DNA of 44,084 nt, from assembly GCA_002270565.1 (NCBI GenBank), contig NQMI01000053.1:185307-229390 (forward strand), in the 5' to 3' direction. Shown here in pieces: positions 1 through 11,294 of the stretch. Source of the DNA: Stenocarpella maydis. Lineage: Eukaryota > Ascomycota > Sordariomycetes > Diaporthales > Diaporthaceae. The notes under the pieces were generated by a model, which was not told where the DNA came from, ran no database searches, and worked only from the letters and a program-made list of their open reading frames with translations. How positions within the stretch are numbered: position 1 is the first letter of the stretch; the number at the start of each line of letters is the position of its first letter. A program made the translations under genes and the position numbers.

Positions 1-344
1 AAATATAATAACCACTAATAATATAATACTAATTTATAATAAGACCTATTAAAATTAATTTTACGTTTATAGGAATAATTGTGACGGGTGCATATAAGCC
101 AACGCTGTATATTGGCCGTAGCTAAGCTAGGTTCGATAAGGAAGGAAAAAGTAGAAGGAAAATCCTGCAGGTCCGGAATCCGCGCTCTTGTGTGCGGAAT
201 CCCAAGTGGGTCCGAAGGGAGCCGGACTGCGCCAATACCAAACCTTTATGGAGTTCAGTAGGTAACCTATAGGGTTTATGTTAACAGAGCGGCGCAGAGG
301 CGGCACGTGACTGAGTTGCAGTATATAAAGACACTATTCACAAA
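1..344 (-). repeat. Lightly mutated flank with a fragment of a family B gypsy LTR
   Basis: No gene is visible. The first 60 bases are AT-rich; from about 61 the base composition is balanced. Bases about 231-344 match, in the same orientation, 30171-30290, which lies inside the minus-strand family B LTR. They also match the reverse complement of 33080-33230 in the plus-strand B LTR. The copy here keeps many C and G where the other two have T and A, so it is much less affected by RIP. The A1 LTR begins at 345, so A1 probably inserted into or beside this fragment. Confidence 0.6.
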
Positions 345-905
345 TGTTATGAGCCAACACGGTGGCACCCTGGAAGACCCATTTTGAGGACCCAGGCTCC
401 TAGGGCGAAGGCTATCGACACGACCCCGCAGAACCCTGAGACCCGCACCTTACTAGGGTTAGGGTTAGGGGGAACCCCAACCTGGCTTCGGTTGATCAGG
501 ACGAAGCCAATGAATCCAGAAGGGCAGCTTCAGTCGATTAGGACGAAGCCAATAAAGCCATCACCAGTTATAAATAAAGAGTCGGAATATATAAGGATAC
601 AGTTATCACCATAGTAGATAGCTTTTATAGAATAGACTCTTTAGTTATTAATCTAAGTATTCAATCCTAGTATTAGATAGCCTTATAGCTAATAATTATT
701 ATTAGTTAATAATATTGCTTAACAACCGCCTAATAATATATTCTGAATATAAACCCTTAATCTTTCTAGGTTTAATGTACTTAGAAACCCTCTGATTATT
801 ACATTTTAATAACTCTTGTTCATATATTACTATGCGGACTTTAAGTAATATTACATGCGGAACTCTTTATAATATCAGACTTCAGAATAATTACTCCTAC
901 TTACA
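345..905 (+). repeat. 5' LTR of gypsy family A, copy A1
   Basis: The LTR starts with TGTTATGAGCCAACAC at 345, the same terminus found reversed at 11294 for copy A2. It holds a telomere-like run of TTAGGG units near 454-472 and two copies of a roughly 29-bp motif starting at 486 and 528. Its second half (about 570-905) aligns closely with 10776-11090 reversed and with 38050-38356. The 3' boundary is set by the conserved CTTACAACCTC block where coding sequence begins soon after, and is approximate. The first half is almost unmutated while the second half is AT-rich. Confidence 0.7.
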
Positions 906-2660
906 ACCTCTTATACAAGCTTGGCAATATTGCTAATCAGTTGATAGCTAACCCTTAAGTGCAAGAATTAGCCAATGAGGTAGCCTAACTCCGTGCCCTT
1001 GTGGATGAGTAAGCTTGCTAGAATTAGGAAATAAAACAACTCTAAGAGGAAATTGCTACCCTCTAAGTAAGAGCTAATATCATTAACACCCTAATCTAGA
1101 TAAAGGAATATATTAAACTTAATACTCCAGCCTTATATAACGGAACTGCTAGATAACTTCAGGTATACTTAATGCAGGTCAGGGCCTACTAGTGCTTCCA
1201 CAAGTTAGATATATAGTCCAGTGGGAAAAGGGTTATATATGCATTCTCTTTCCTCAGAGGATAAGCCTTAGCTTAGTTTAAGCCCTACTTAACTAACTTT
1301 ATTAATATAGAATTATTTAAAGCCTGCAAGCTTAAAACATAGCAAATTTTCAGTAACTATAAAGGTTATAAGAATGCCCTTAGGTCCTTATTTCGGGACC
1401 CAAATGAGGAAAGATAGGCAGAAAGAGACCTAGTGAATTATAAACAGTATAAATCAGCCATCAATTATACTACAGAATTCCAGCAAATCTGTACTAAAAT
1501 CAATTATACTAATAATACAAAGAAATTCATATTTTACTATAGATTGAAAGATAAAGTAAAGGATAAACTTAGCAAGATTATAGACTAGCCTAATGAATTT
1601 CTATAGTATATAGAAATAGCCATTAAGATTAATAATAAACTTTATAAATAATATTTAGAAAAGAAAGGTTGAACTTCTAAATAACTCCCATTCTATAAAC
1701 ATAAGCTAAATATAAGAAGGAAGTACTAGAAACCAAGTACCCAGTAGGGATAGCATATAGGCCCTATAGAGCTGGATACTGTCCAATATAGGGATAAGAA
1801 AAGCGTTAAGTGCTATAACTACAATAAGATAGGATACTTTGCTTCAGAATGTAAGGCTTTAAAGAAGAATAGGGACTGGAAGTTAGTACGTAAAGGAACC
1901 TAATAGGCTAATAAAGCTACCCATTAAGCTAATATAGCTACTTGCAACGTATAAGAACTACCAAGGTCCAAACTATAATGGGAGCTTGCAAATAAGTACT
2001 ATATCTATAGGATAAATATATATAACTAATGCTAGATATATCTGGATTAGGACCTAAATAAAAGATGCAACTTCTATAACTCTAATAAAGAAGACCTTTA
2101 TAATAATCTATACTTCTTATAATATACTAAGTCCTAGTATAAGAAATATTAGAAGGATAAGGCTTAATAGCAGCCTATCCCACCAATAAAGAATTCCCAA
2201 AAGCCTAGGATAATACATGCATCGCTCAGTTAGACAGCTTACTTCAACAATAGCTATACCACTTACTATAGTAATAAGGAAGCCGCTGGATAATTTCCTA
2301 AGAATGCTTTAGGAAAGCAGGGAAGAACCCTAGTAATAGAAAACAGGGAGGAACTCCTGCAAATTAACCTCAGGATAAAAGGAAAACCTATCCTACAGGC
2401 CATACTCACGCTATAAACACAATAGAAGGAACCGCAAGACTACCTAGGACAAGCACCCTTTTTAGCCCTAAGAACTAACATCATAGCAGTCATAATCGCA
2501 GGAAGACCTTTCAAAGAAACCATAAAACAGCCTACCCAGGACTACAAAAGGCCAGGAGATATAGGATGCATATATCCTACATATAATAAATACAAGAATA
2601 TCTCCTAGGTATTATATATATATAATAAATATAAGGAATATATAAGGAAGAAAACTAAGC
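906..2660 (+). pseudogene. Gypsy family A gag relic, copy A1 (5' truncated element)
   Basis: This is the capsid (gag) region of a Ty3/gypsy retrotransposon, killed by point mutation. One frame from about 940 reads through an N-terminal coiled-coil-like Gln/Glu/Leu-rich stretch and the gag core, but many Gln codons are now TAA or TAG. The CCHC zinc knuckle lies at 1811-1852: the first and last Cys survive, the second Cys is Tyr and the His is Tyr, each a single transition from a working residue. The relic runs parallel to 38400-40085 of copy A3 and stops abruptly at 2660, before protease, where the palindrome starts. No pol follows on this strand, so the copy is truncated. Confidence 0.8.
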
Positions 2661-3859
2661 TCTGATGAATTTGTGCTATAGAATAGCATTTAGTTCAGCG
2701 TGTGTGTGTTTCGGCAGGGTCGCAGTATGGTGCTCTGAGGCGAATTGGGACGATTGACAATGGTCTGGACAACTTTGTATTGAATTAAGTTGGGCTTCTG
2801 TAAGCCCTCCTTATATACCCTCCGACCCTGTCTCACCCCTGGGCACGCTGCGGTAGGCTCTGGTGCAAATTTGCAAATGCCGGAGAATTCGCCCTTCCAA
2901 CACACCATCTTTGGTTCCAAGCCACCAGCCAACCATAGCCCTGGTAATGCCCAAATTAAGTACATACAAACTTCAGAAATCAAGCTATCTAATGCACTAA
3001 GTTATATACTTTTTGGGTAAGAAATAAGGGTAATGCAGAGGTCTGAATTAAGGTGCAAATGCAGGCCAAAATAATCGACTCACGGCCACCAAACTCATCT
3101 TGCGTCGCGCACGCACTAGGCGTACTCAGCGAAAATCGCCTGACTCGCAAGAAGTCTAGGGTAACTCCTTACTAGAAGTCTAGGGTAACTCCTTACAAGA
3201 AGTCTAGGGTAACTCCTTGCAGGAAGTGCCAACGCCCTGCTGAGCGGTTCCGTTTAACANNTTGTTAAACGGAACCGCTCAGCAGGGCGTTGGCACTTCC
3301 TGCAAGGAGTTACCCTAGACTTCTTGTAAGGAGTTACCCTAGACTTCTAGTAAGGAGTTACCCTAGACTTCTTGCGAGTCAGGCGATTTTCGCTGAGTAC
3401 GCCTAGTGCGTGCGCGACGCAAGATGAGTTTGGTGGCCGTGAGTCGATTATTTTGGCCTGCATTTGCACCTTAATTCAGACCTCTGCATTACCCTTATTT
3501 CTTACCCAAAAAGTATATAACTTAGTGCATTAGATAGCTTGATTTCTGAAGTTTGTATGTACTTAATTTGGGCATTACCAGGGCTATGGTTGGCTGGTGG
3601 CTTGGAACCAAAGATGGTGTGTTGGAAGGGCGAATTCTCCGGCATTTGCAAATTTGCACCAGAGCCTACCGCAGCGTGCCCAGGGGTGAGACAGGGTCGG
3701 AGGGTATATAAGGAGGGCTTACAGAAGCCCAACTTAATTCAATACAAAGTTGTCCAGACCATTGTCAATCGTCCCAATTCGCCTCAGAGCACCATACTGC
3801 GACCCTGCCGAAACACACACGCTGAACTGAATGCTATTCTATAGCACAAATTCATCAGA
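2661..3859. repeat. Near-perfect palindrome: two LTR-like units head to head, 'nn' at the axis
   Basis: The arms are 2661-3259 and 3263-3859, separated by two N and one T. They are reverse complements throughout, apart from one T/C difference and a 2-base GT insertion in the left arm near 2690-2710. Each arm reads like an LTR: it starts TGTTAAACGG at the axis, has a TATATAAGG box (3705-3713 on the right), and ends near GCACA (3848), followed by 11 more shared bases. Each holds three 24-bp tandem repeats (3304-3375; mirrored at 3147-3218). Composition is balanced with no RIP decay, unlike both flanks. Short open frames in the arms mirror each other and look incidental. It may be real or a scaffold-joining artefact. 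Confidence 0.85.
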
Positions 3860-3863
3860 AAGT

Positions 3864-3948
3864 GAGGCGCTCCTTTCAGGGTTTACTCCCCGACTTATAG
3901 GGTTGTCTTCTGCAGTAGTTAGCCCCTAATGTGTGTTGGTTTATAATA
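3864..3948 (-). repeat. 3' LTR fragment of copy A2
   Basis: These 85 bases match 11211-11294 in the same orientation, with differences that are mostly transitions. They are the U3 start of the LTR; the rest was lost at the palindrome boundary. The terminal TGTTATGAA has become TATTATAAA. Confidence 0.8.
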
Positions 3949-3949
3949 C

Positions 3950-3962
3950 TATCCCCCTCCTT
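3950..3962 (-). other. Polypurine tract of copy A2
   Basis: On the minus strand this is the purine run AAGGAGGGGGAT directly before the 3' LTR start. It is the expected position and composition of the plus-strand primer of a gypsy element, and it fixes the 3' LTR boundary. Confidence 0.7.
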
Positions 3963-4038
3963 ACTTCTTTTATCCTTAAAAGTGCTTCATAAGTTATCCT
4001 TATTATTTATTTAATTACTTACGCCTTCCTAATTTATT

Positions 4039-4737
4039 ATGTTGTATAGGGTTATGAAATCTCGTCTTTTAAAACCTTTTTCTATTGCTGAGTATAAAGC
4101 TGCTCTCCTAACTGCTATTATTTTAAAAGGTAGCATTATCCCTATGCCTTATTCTTATTATGAAGAGTATGGCTTGGCTAAGGATTGCAAGGTTGCGGAT
4201 TTGGAGTCTACCTGCTGTTGGACCTATGTTTGCCTTAATTTGTTGAACTGCAATATCTGTAGCCTTACTCCTGATCAGCTTAATAAGGTTACTCGGAAGT
4301 ACCATCTATTAGAGGAAGAGCTAGAGGCTATAGAGGAGGAGGCTCAATAGTTAAATGTGAAGATACTGCGCCTTCGCAAATAGAAGTGGATATAGTATGA
4401 GAAGATGATGCGCGTAGTTTATTATAATATTAATAATATAGAGGAGTTAGAGTATATTAAAAGAGAGGAGGCTAATACTAAGTAGAAGCGGATTATTAAG
4501 TGATCCACTAAAGTTGTAAGTTGTAATTCTATAGAGGAGGCTGGTGGGATAATAGCGTAAGAAGCATGGCTGCATTCTAAGGGTGTAATAGGTATTTTTG
4601 ATTAGAGTTCCTTAATGGGTGATGATACTGGTTAGTCTGAATTCATAGGTACTAGTAGTAAGGGTGGTAAAGGAAATGCGCCTATAGGTAGCTTGTCTTA
4701 GTGCCTAATTCTATTACTAGGAATGGAACTTATTTGA
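4039..4737 (+). pseudogene. Antisense Cys-rich reading frame inside gypsy A2
   Basis: A 233-codon frame runs opposite to the element, between the chromodomain and the 3' LTR. The first 103 codons are open from the ATG at 4039. After that the same frame continues to 4737 with nine internal stops, all explained by C-to-T changes in CAA, CAG or CGA. Residues about 33-77 show a Cys cluster with Cys-to-Tyr and Arg-to-Cys type losses (a CxxC-like pair, a Cys after GLAKD, then a second pair and a final Cys), suggesting a small zinc-binding module. It is followed by a Glu-rich, coiled-coil-like stretch (LEEELEAIEEEAQ). I do not recognise a named family. Continuity of the frame argues that it once encoded a protein. 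Confidence 0.65.
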
Positions 4738-5100
4738 TTGTTGCCTAACTAGTCCTGGGTCCTAGCTATCTTTAGTTTACTGGTTATACTGTATTATTCT
4801 GATCTTATTTTTCTGTAATTAGTATTTGCTAGGGTGCGGGGTGTGGATACTGGTATTAGTTTAGATAGGTTCTGGGCGTGACTAGTATTCGGGTTATGGG
4901 TTGGATAGGGCGACTAGTATTAGTGTGCTTTTCCAAGGGGTTAACTGGTTGTTGGTTTTTGGTCACTCTTACTATAACTAATCCCCTATTAGTTGTTTTC
5001 CCTATTTTAGCTGTGAAGTCTGGGGTTCGTTGTGTATTTTCGTTATAATGTTAGTTTGTTATGGCTCATTGTATATAGGGTTTTTAGGCCGTGTTTCTGG
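4738..5100. other. Non-coding spacer between antisense frame and chromodomain in A2
   Basis: I see no coding frame here on either strand. It is G/T-rich on the plus strand and carries no motif I can name. Confidence 0.4.
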
Positions 5101-8100
5101 TTTCTGGGACTATCCCATAGTAGTCCGTGTATGATACTTTTTAAGTTCGTTATAATAGTGGGTTACATTTTAGGCCGGTTCCCATATGTTCTCGCTGGAG
5201 TTATAGCCTTTCCACTTAATAAGGTATTCTGCTATTCCTTGATATTGCCTTAAGTCCAAAATGCTTTCTACTTTATATTTCTCATTATACTTATTAAGGG
5301 TCTTAATTTATGTTTTGAGTTTTGCGTTTTCTAGTGCTGGTTCTAATAGTGAAATGTGGAAATTGTTGTATTGTCTTATCCCTTTGGGTAGTAAAAGTTT
5401 ATAATTAGTATCTGATTGTTTTCGTGAAATTTTAAAGGGGCTGATTTCCTTATGGTTAAGCTTATTGCTGGGGCGCTTGGTCTTAATGTTTTGGTAAAGA
5501 AGGTAGACCTTATCTCCCTCCTTAAGAATTAGTCCCTTAATTCTTTTCTGATTTGCATATTTTATTATTCGTTCTTATATAAAAGAGAGTTCCGCTTAAA
5601 TATCCCTTTGGATTTATCTGATTTATATTGCTTTTTATTCTGCTGATTCTGCTGGAGTATTATCTAGCAGTAACTTATAGTATGCCTGAGGTTCATATCT
5701 ATAGAGTGTAAAGAAAGGTAACTATCTAGTTGTGCTGGTTGTTGTACTATTGTAGGCAAACTATACTAGTGGTAGTAGTTTAACCTAATTATCCTATAAT
5801 TAGTTAATATAGTGTTAGAGGTATTGTTCTATAATTTGGTTGATTCATTCTATCTATTCATCCGTTTGCGGGTGTGCTATGGTTGAGAGCTTGTATTTCA
5901 CTCTGAGTTGCTTCATTAGGGACTTCCAGAAGTTTAATATGAAGAGCTTATCTCTATCTAAGATGATCTTATATGGCGTTTTGTGGTTGTTTATAATGAC
6001 TTATAGGAATATATATATAAGTTCTTCTGCTATGCTAGCTTCCTTATATGGTATGAAGTATGTATACTTGCTTAGTCTATAAACTACTACTAGAATGCTA
6101 TTATATAGTACTCTAGTTAAGGGTTCTTATAAAAGAGGTAGTTTAATAATGAAGTCTAGACTGATGGATGACCATATAGTCATAGGTATTAGTAGGGGTT
6201 TCAATAATTCATACGGCTTGTGTTTAGAGGCCTTATTTTTGTTGCATAAGTTGCATTTGCTAATAACGGTCTGAACCTTTTTCTTAAGTTTGGGAATCTG
6301 GTGGTTCTGCTAGATTCTCTTAATTATTACTGTAATACCTTAATAGCCGTATGCTGGTGCTTTATGTATTTCTCTGATTAACTTATCTTGTTCTTTTGGA
6401 TTTATAGGGGTTCTCCTGGTCTGGAAGTTAACTCTAATTATAGTATTGAGTTCTTGGTTAAGGATAAGGCTTCTATCTTTCTAAGTTTTAAATACTATTC
6501 ATTTTATAGGTGAATCTTTATCTTGATGGTTGGGTCTTTGGCTGAGTGCATCTGCTCTTGCATTCTTAACTCCATCTACGTGAATGACCTTGATATCGAA
6601 TTATAATAAGAACTCTATATATCTGACTTATTGTTTGTTGAGAGCCTTGGTTATTATAAAGGTTGTAAGATTCTTGTAATCCGTATAGAGTTTAATCTAT
6701 TTCTTGGCTCTAATAAGGTAGTGTTGCCATTCTTGAAATGCATATACTATTGCTATAAACTCCTTGTCTGGTATGGCATATCTTGTTTTTAGGCTATTGA
6801 ACTTTTTGCTGAAGTTCGCAATAATGCGTGTTCTTCCTTGTTTGTCTTTTTGAGTGAGTTCTCCGCCTGTGGCGTCGTCTGAGGTGTCTGTATAGATTTT
6901 GAATTCCTTCCCTGGGTCTGCTTCCTTAAGTACGGGGTCTCCTATAACCTTGTCCTTAAGTATCTGGAATGCTTATTGTTTGGTATCTGTTCATCTAAAG
7001 ATATAATCTTTCTTAGTAAGGTCTATTAATAGTTTCGTGATGTTACTATACCGTGTGATGAATTGTTGATAGAAGTTAGTATATCTGAGGAATGCTCTGA
7101 TGTCCTTAACGTTTATAGGGGTTGGCCATTCCTTAATTACTTTGACTTTTCCTTCTTGTATCTTGATTTTTCCTGGTTTGATTGTATACCTGAGGTAGTT
7201 AACTTTTTATATATGCTAGCTGCATTTTTCTGGTTCTACTAGGAGATTGGCGTCCTGAAGTTTTTGGAGAACCTTCCTAATGTATTCCTTATAATTATTA
7301 AGGTTTTTTAAGAAGATAAGGATATTATCCAAGTAGGTAATAATAAAGATATTAAGGTATTCGCTTAGGATCTAGTTAATTATTTCCTGGAATAATGCAG
7401 GTATATTAGTTAATCTGAAAGGCATAACCGTTATTTTATAATGTTTATAGCGTATCCTAAATGCTGTTTTCCATTCTTCTCCTTCTTTCATTTGGATAAG
7501 GTTGTATTTATATTTTAAGTTGAGTGCTATAAACCATTTTGCTCCCTTAAGTTAATCTTATAGTTCCTTAATAAGTGGGAGAGGGTATTGGTTTTTAATT
7601 GTAATATCATTTAATTATCAGTAGTCTATATAAAGTTGTAGCTTGCTATTTTTCTTTAGTATAAAGAGGATTGGGTATCCGGCTGGTAATTGCAATAGCC
7701 TGATAAATCCCTTTTGGAGGTTTTCATTAAGGTATTCCCTAAGTGCTTTAAGTTATTCTTTATTAAGTCTATAAATGGGCTTAAACTGGGGTGTTATTCC
7801 AGGTTTCAATAGTATTTTATAATCCCATTATGTATATTATAGTAATATAGTATTGAGTTATTCTTAGAATACTTTCTTGAATTTATAATAATCTTCTAGT
7901 ATTTATATTAATCTGTTGGTCTTGTCTCCTTCTCTTTTTTCTTTTAGATAAAGGAGGTATTATTATGTTTCCTATATTGTATATTGATTGGTTGGGTTAG
8001 AGTGGTGATCTCCTAATTGGCTTTAATCCTTCTATAAGGAGTTTGAGTGGCTCAATCCTTCTCTGTTTTCCTGAAGCCCGGCCTTCTGCCTGTCCTTAGA

Positions 8101-8600
8101 GGTATTTGTGGGTTCATTTAAGCGCATTATCTGTTCGCTATCCTTAGTAATGTAACTCCTTCCCTTGCCGTTAATTGCAACCTTCTTTTAGGGAACAGCA
8201 TTATCCTAAAAGATCTAGCTAGTGATCCAATTAATTTAGGGATTATTCTTTCTTAACTAAGGTATTCCTAAGATTAACTAATAATTTACTGTTTTAGTAA
8301 TATTAAATAATAGTGATTCCATACGGTTATAAATCTGAACTAAGAGGGGATTAGTCTCTATATTTATAACTCTATTGCTATAGAATACTTTAGTTCTATC
8401 TATTATATTAAGTCTATAGGGTTCCCTTTTCTTATATTATAATAGGTAATATCTGTTTACTATCTTTAGGGAAATGAAATTCCCTTGTGTTTTATTATTG
8501 ATGAGTGCTAAGCATTATATGCGTCCTAGCTCTACCTGTACCGTTAGGTGGCTGTAGTCGCTCATTGTTGTATATAAGTACCTTATAATATAGTTGGTTG
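5101..8600 (-). pseudogene. Gypsy family A pol relic, copy A2 (protease, RT, RNase H, integrase, chromodomain)
   Basis: Minus-strand pol of a chromovirus. Approximate domains: protease near 8460-8560 (LIDSGA-type motif degraded, but QGNFI still readable); RT about 7150-7900, with the catalytic YLDD box reading YLDN at 7324-7335; RNase H about 6640-6930, where the TD-S-DDA motif is intact; integrase about 5600-6350, with the zinc-binding CNLC pair and SLDFI core readable; C-terminal chromodomain about 5110-5280, whose YKVESIL and WKGY...WEP signatures are intact. Chromodomains bind methylated histone H3 and steer integration into heterochromatin. The frame is broken by many TAA/TAG stops at former Gln or Trp codons. 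It cannot be expressed as pol. Confidence 0.85.
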
Positions 8601-9779
8601 CTGCCTGAGGCTTTATAGATAGCCCTTTTAGTTTTTTAACTGTTTGTCTATAGTTAGGACCTTCTTAATGCTCTTAAGATTTTGCTTTATGATATTTTGT
8701 GATTCCTGCAAGTTATCAACCGGCTATTGCATGCTGTAATCTTATTCTTTTGTAGTTATAGTTTTGAGTAGTAGCCCTTGCTGTCTTAGTAGATGCTAGT
8801 CTTGAGCTTTATTGAGTATGTGCACCTTGTAAGTTGGTTTGTTGCAATTTGCCCATTTATTAGGGTTCTAGAGGCATTCCAAAGGTATACAGGAGTCTAG
8901 CCTTATTAGGGTGTATCCCATCTTATCATGTTTTTAGTACAGGTGCTAGTTCTTAAAATTATTATACTTATATATATGTTTAATATCCTTGCCTAGATAT
9001 TATTAGGGAAACCAGCTATGCTTGGTTTTCTCCCTTATATGTTTCTTGCATCTATTATAAATATAGGATACCTAAGAGATATTCTTATATTTGTTATATG
9101 ATAAATACATGCATTCCGCATCTTCTGGTCTCCTGTATTTCTGGGTAGGTTGTTTTATGGTCTCTTTAAAAGGCCTTCCTGTGATTATGACTGCTATGAT
9201 ATTAGTTCTTAGGGCTAGAAGGGGCGCTTGTTCTAGGTAATCTTGTGGTTCTTTCTACTGGGTTTGTAGCGCAAGTAGGGCCTGAGGGATAGGCTTTCCT
9301 TCTATCCTGGGGTTAATCTATGGGAGCTCCTCCCTATTTCCTACTGCTAGAGTTCTTCCCTGCTTTCCTGAAGCGTTCTTAGGAAACCATCTGGTGGCCT
9401 CTTTGTTGCTGCGGTAAGTGGCATAGTTGTTATTGAAGCAAGCTATCCAACTGAGTAATATGTATGCCTTTCTGGGGTTCTAGGGATTCTTTATTGGTAG
9501 GATAGGCTGCTATTATGCCTTATCTTTCTAATATTTTTCACATTAGGTTTTGGTATATTGGGAGAAGTGTAGACTATTATAGAGGTCTTCTTTATTAAGG
9601 TTATAGAAGTTGCATCCTTTATCTAGGTCTTAATCTGGGTATACCTAATACTGGTTATACACTATTGTTCTGTAAATTCAGTATTTATTTGCAAGTTCCC
9701 CTTGTGGTTTGGACCTGGGTGGCCCTTGCGCATTGCAAGTGGCTATATTGGCTTATTGGGTAGCTTCATTAGCTTATTG

Positions 9780-10775
9780 GGTTCCTTTAAGTACTAACTT
9801 CTAGTCTCTATTTTTCTTTAGAGCCTGGCATTCTAAGGTGAAGTATCCCATCTTATTATAGTTGTAATATTTAATGTTTTTCTTATTCTTGTATTAGGCA
9901 ATATCTAGTTCTATGGGTCCTATATGCTATCCCTACTGGGTGCTTGGCTTCTGATACTTCTTTCCTGTATTAGATTTATACTTATGGAATGTAGTTTATT
10001 CAGAAGTTTGTTTTTTCTTTTCCAAGCGTCATTTATAGAGTTTATTATTGATCTAGATGGCCATTTCTACGTAGCATAGAAAATTGTTGGGTTAGTTTAT
10101 AACTTTACTGAGTTCATCCTTTACTTTATCCTTTAATCTGTAGTAGAATATAAATTTCTTTACGTTATTAATATAGTTGATTTTAATATAGATTTACTGG
10201 AACTCTGCTGTATAGTTAATTGCTAAACCACACTATTTATAATTTGCTAGATCCCTTTCTACCTGCTATTCTTTATTCGGGTCCTAAAATAGGGACCTAA
10301 GGGCATCCTTATAGCCTTTGTAGCTGCTGAAAATCTGCTGCGTTTTAAGCTTACAGGTTTTAAATGACTCCGTATTAACAAAGTTAGTTAGGTAGGGTTT
10401 GAACTAAGCTAAAGCTTATCCTTTAAGGAAAGAGGATACATGTATAACCCTTTTTCCGCTAGGCTGCATATCTAGACTATAGAAGCGCTAATAGGCCCTA
10501 ACCTGCATTAGGTGTGCCTGAAGTTATCCAGTAGTTCCGTTATAGGGGGCTGGAGTGTTAAGCTTAATATATTCCTTTATTTGGATTGGGGTGTTAATGA
10601 TGTTGGCTCCAGCTTGAAGAGTGGTAATTTCCTATTGAAGCTATTTAACTTCCGCGTTATGCTGGGCTTAACCTTCTATAAGAAGGCGCAACTATTCAAC
10701 CTTATTAACTAATTCCTGGACACGGGGGTCTATAGCCTTATTGTTGGCAAGTTCATCTAATTTCGTAAAGGAGGT
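9780..10775 (-). pseudogene. Gypsy family A gag relic, copy A2
   Basis: This is the gag region parallel to 906-1980 and 38400-39330. The zinc knuckle lies at 9828-9870 on the minus strand. Only the last Cys survives; the two first Cys and the His all read Tyr. The capsid core and N-terminal Gln-rich region align with the other two copies, with Gln codons turned to stops. A spacer of about 1.2 kb (8600-9780) between knuckle and protease is shared with A1 and A3 and also reads as degraded coding sequence. Confidence 0.8.
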
Positions 10776-11294
10776 TGCAAGTAGGGGTGATTATTCTGGA
10801 GTCCGATATTGTGAAGGGTTTTGCGTGTAATATTGCTTAAAGTCCACGTAGTAATATATGAATAAGAGTCATTAAAATGTAATGATTATAGGGTTTCTAA
10901 GTATATAATTCTGAAAGATTAAGGGTTTATATTCGGAATACATTATTAGGCGGTTATTAAGCAATATTGTTAACTGATAATGATTACTAGCTGTAAGGCT
11001 ATCTAATGCTAAGATTAAATACTTAGATTGATAACTGAAGAGTCTGTTCTATGAAAGCTATCTATTGTGGTGAAGACTATGTGGTTATATGTTCTGACTC
11101 CTCAGACTGTCGATTTGGTGTTGTTTGATGGAGTCGACCCTAATTCCATCAATCGTGGTGGGTTCCTAACCCTAACCCTGATAAGGGGGCGTTACTAATT
11201 GGATCAGGCGAGGCGCTCCTTTCGGGGTTTACTCCCCGACCTGCGGGGTTGTCTTCTGCGGTAGTCAGCCGCCAATGTGTGTTGGTTCATAACA
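10776..11294 (-). repeat. 5' LTR of gypsy copy A2
   Basis: The terminus TGTTATGAACCAAC is read leftward from 11294. The telomere-like CCTAACCCTAACCCT lies at 11165-11179. The distal half matches A1 and A3 closely. The internal end near 10776 is inferred from the conserved TTGCAACCTC block. The half from about 11100 to 11294 keeps balanced composition. Confidence 0.75.

Larger units (their letters stand above)
3864..11294 (-). mobile_element. Ty3/gypsy chromovirus family A, copy A2, nearly full length
   Basis: Read on the minus strand, the element starts at 11294 with TGTTATGAACCAAC and ends at 3864 inside its 3' LTR, cut by the palindrome. The order is 5' LTR, gag, protease, RT, RNase H, integrase, chromodomain, an extra antisense frame, polypurine tract, 3' LTR fragment. 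That is the chromovirus order of Ty3/gypsy elements. Decay is of the RIP type throughout, though milder than in A3: the RNase H Asp and the chromodomain Trp residues survive. No target duplication can be tested because the 3' end is missing. The element is dead, with stops in every domain. Confidence 0.85.

Noticed and set aside
454..472. True telomere or chromosome end
   Set aside because: Only two or three TTAGGG units, inside an LTR, repeated at the same LTR position elsewhere in the window.
384..614. 76-codon frame in the A1 LTR
   Set aside because: Lies wholly in an LTR and contains its repeated block.
3304..3375. CRISPR-like array
   Set aside because: Three adjacent 24-bp tandem repeats without spacers, in a eukaryotic LTR.
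2690..3844. Mirror-image open frames of 76-101 codons in the palindrome arms
   Set aside because: They exist in both arms on opposite strands because the arms are the same sequence, overlap each other, and show LTR features (TATA box, TG...CA ends) rather than protein features.
5032..6082. Plus-strand frames over the A2 chromodomain and integrase
   Set aside because: Antisense to clearly identified pol domains, hydrophobic composition from AT-rich DNA, and no continuity past the first stop.
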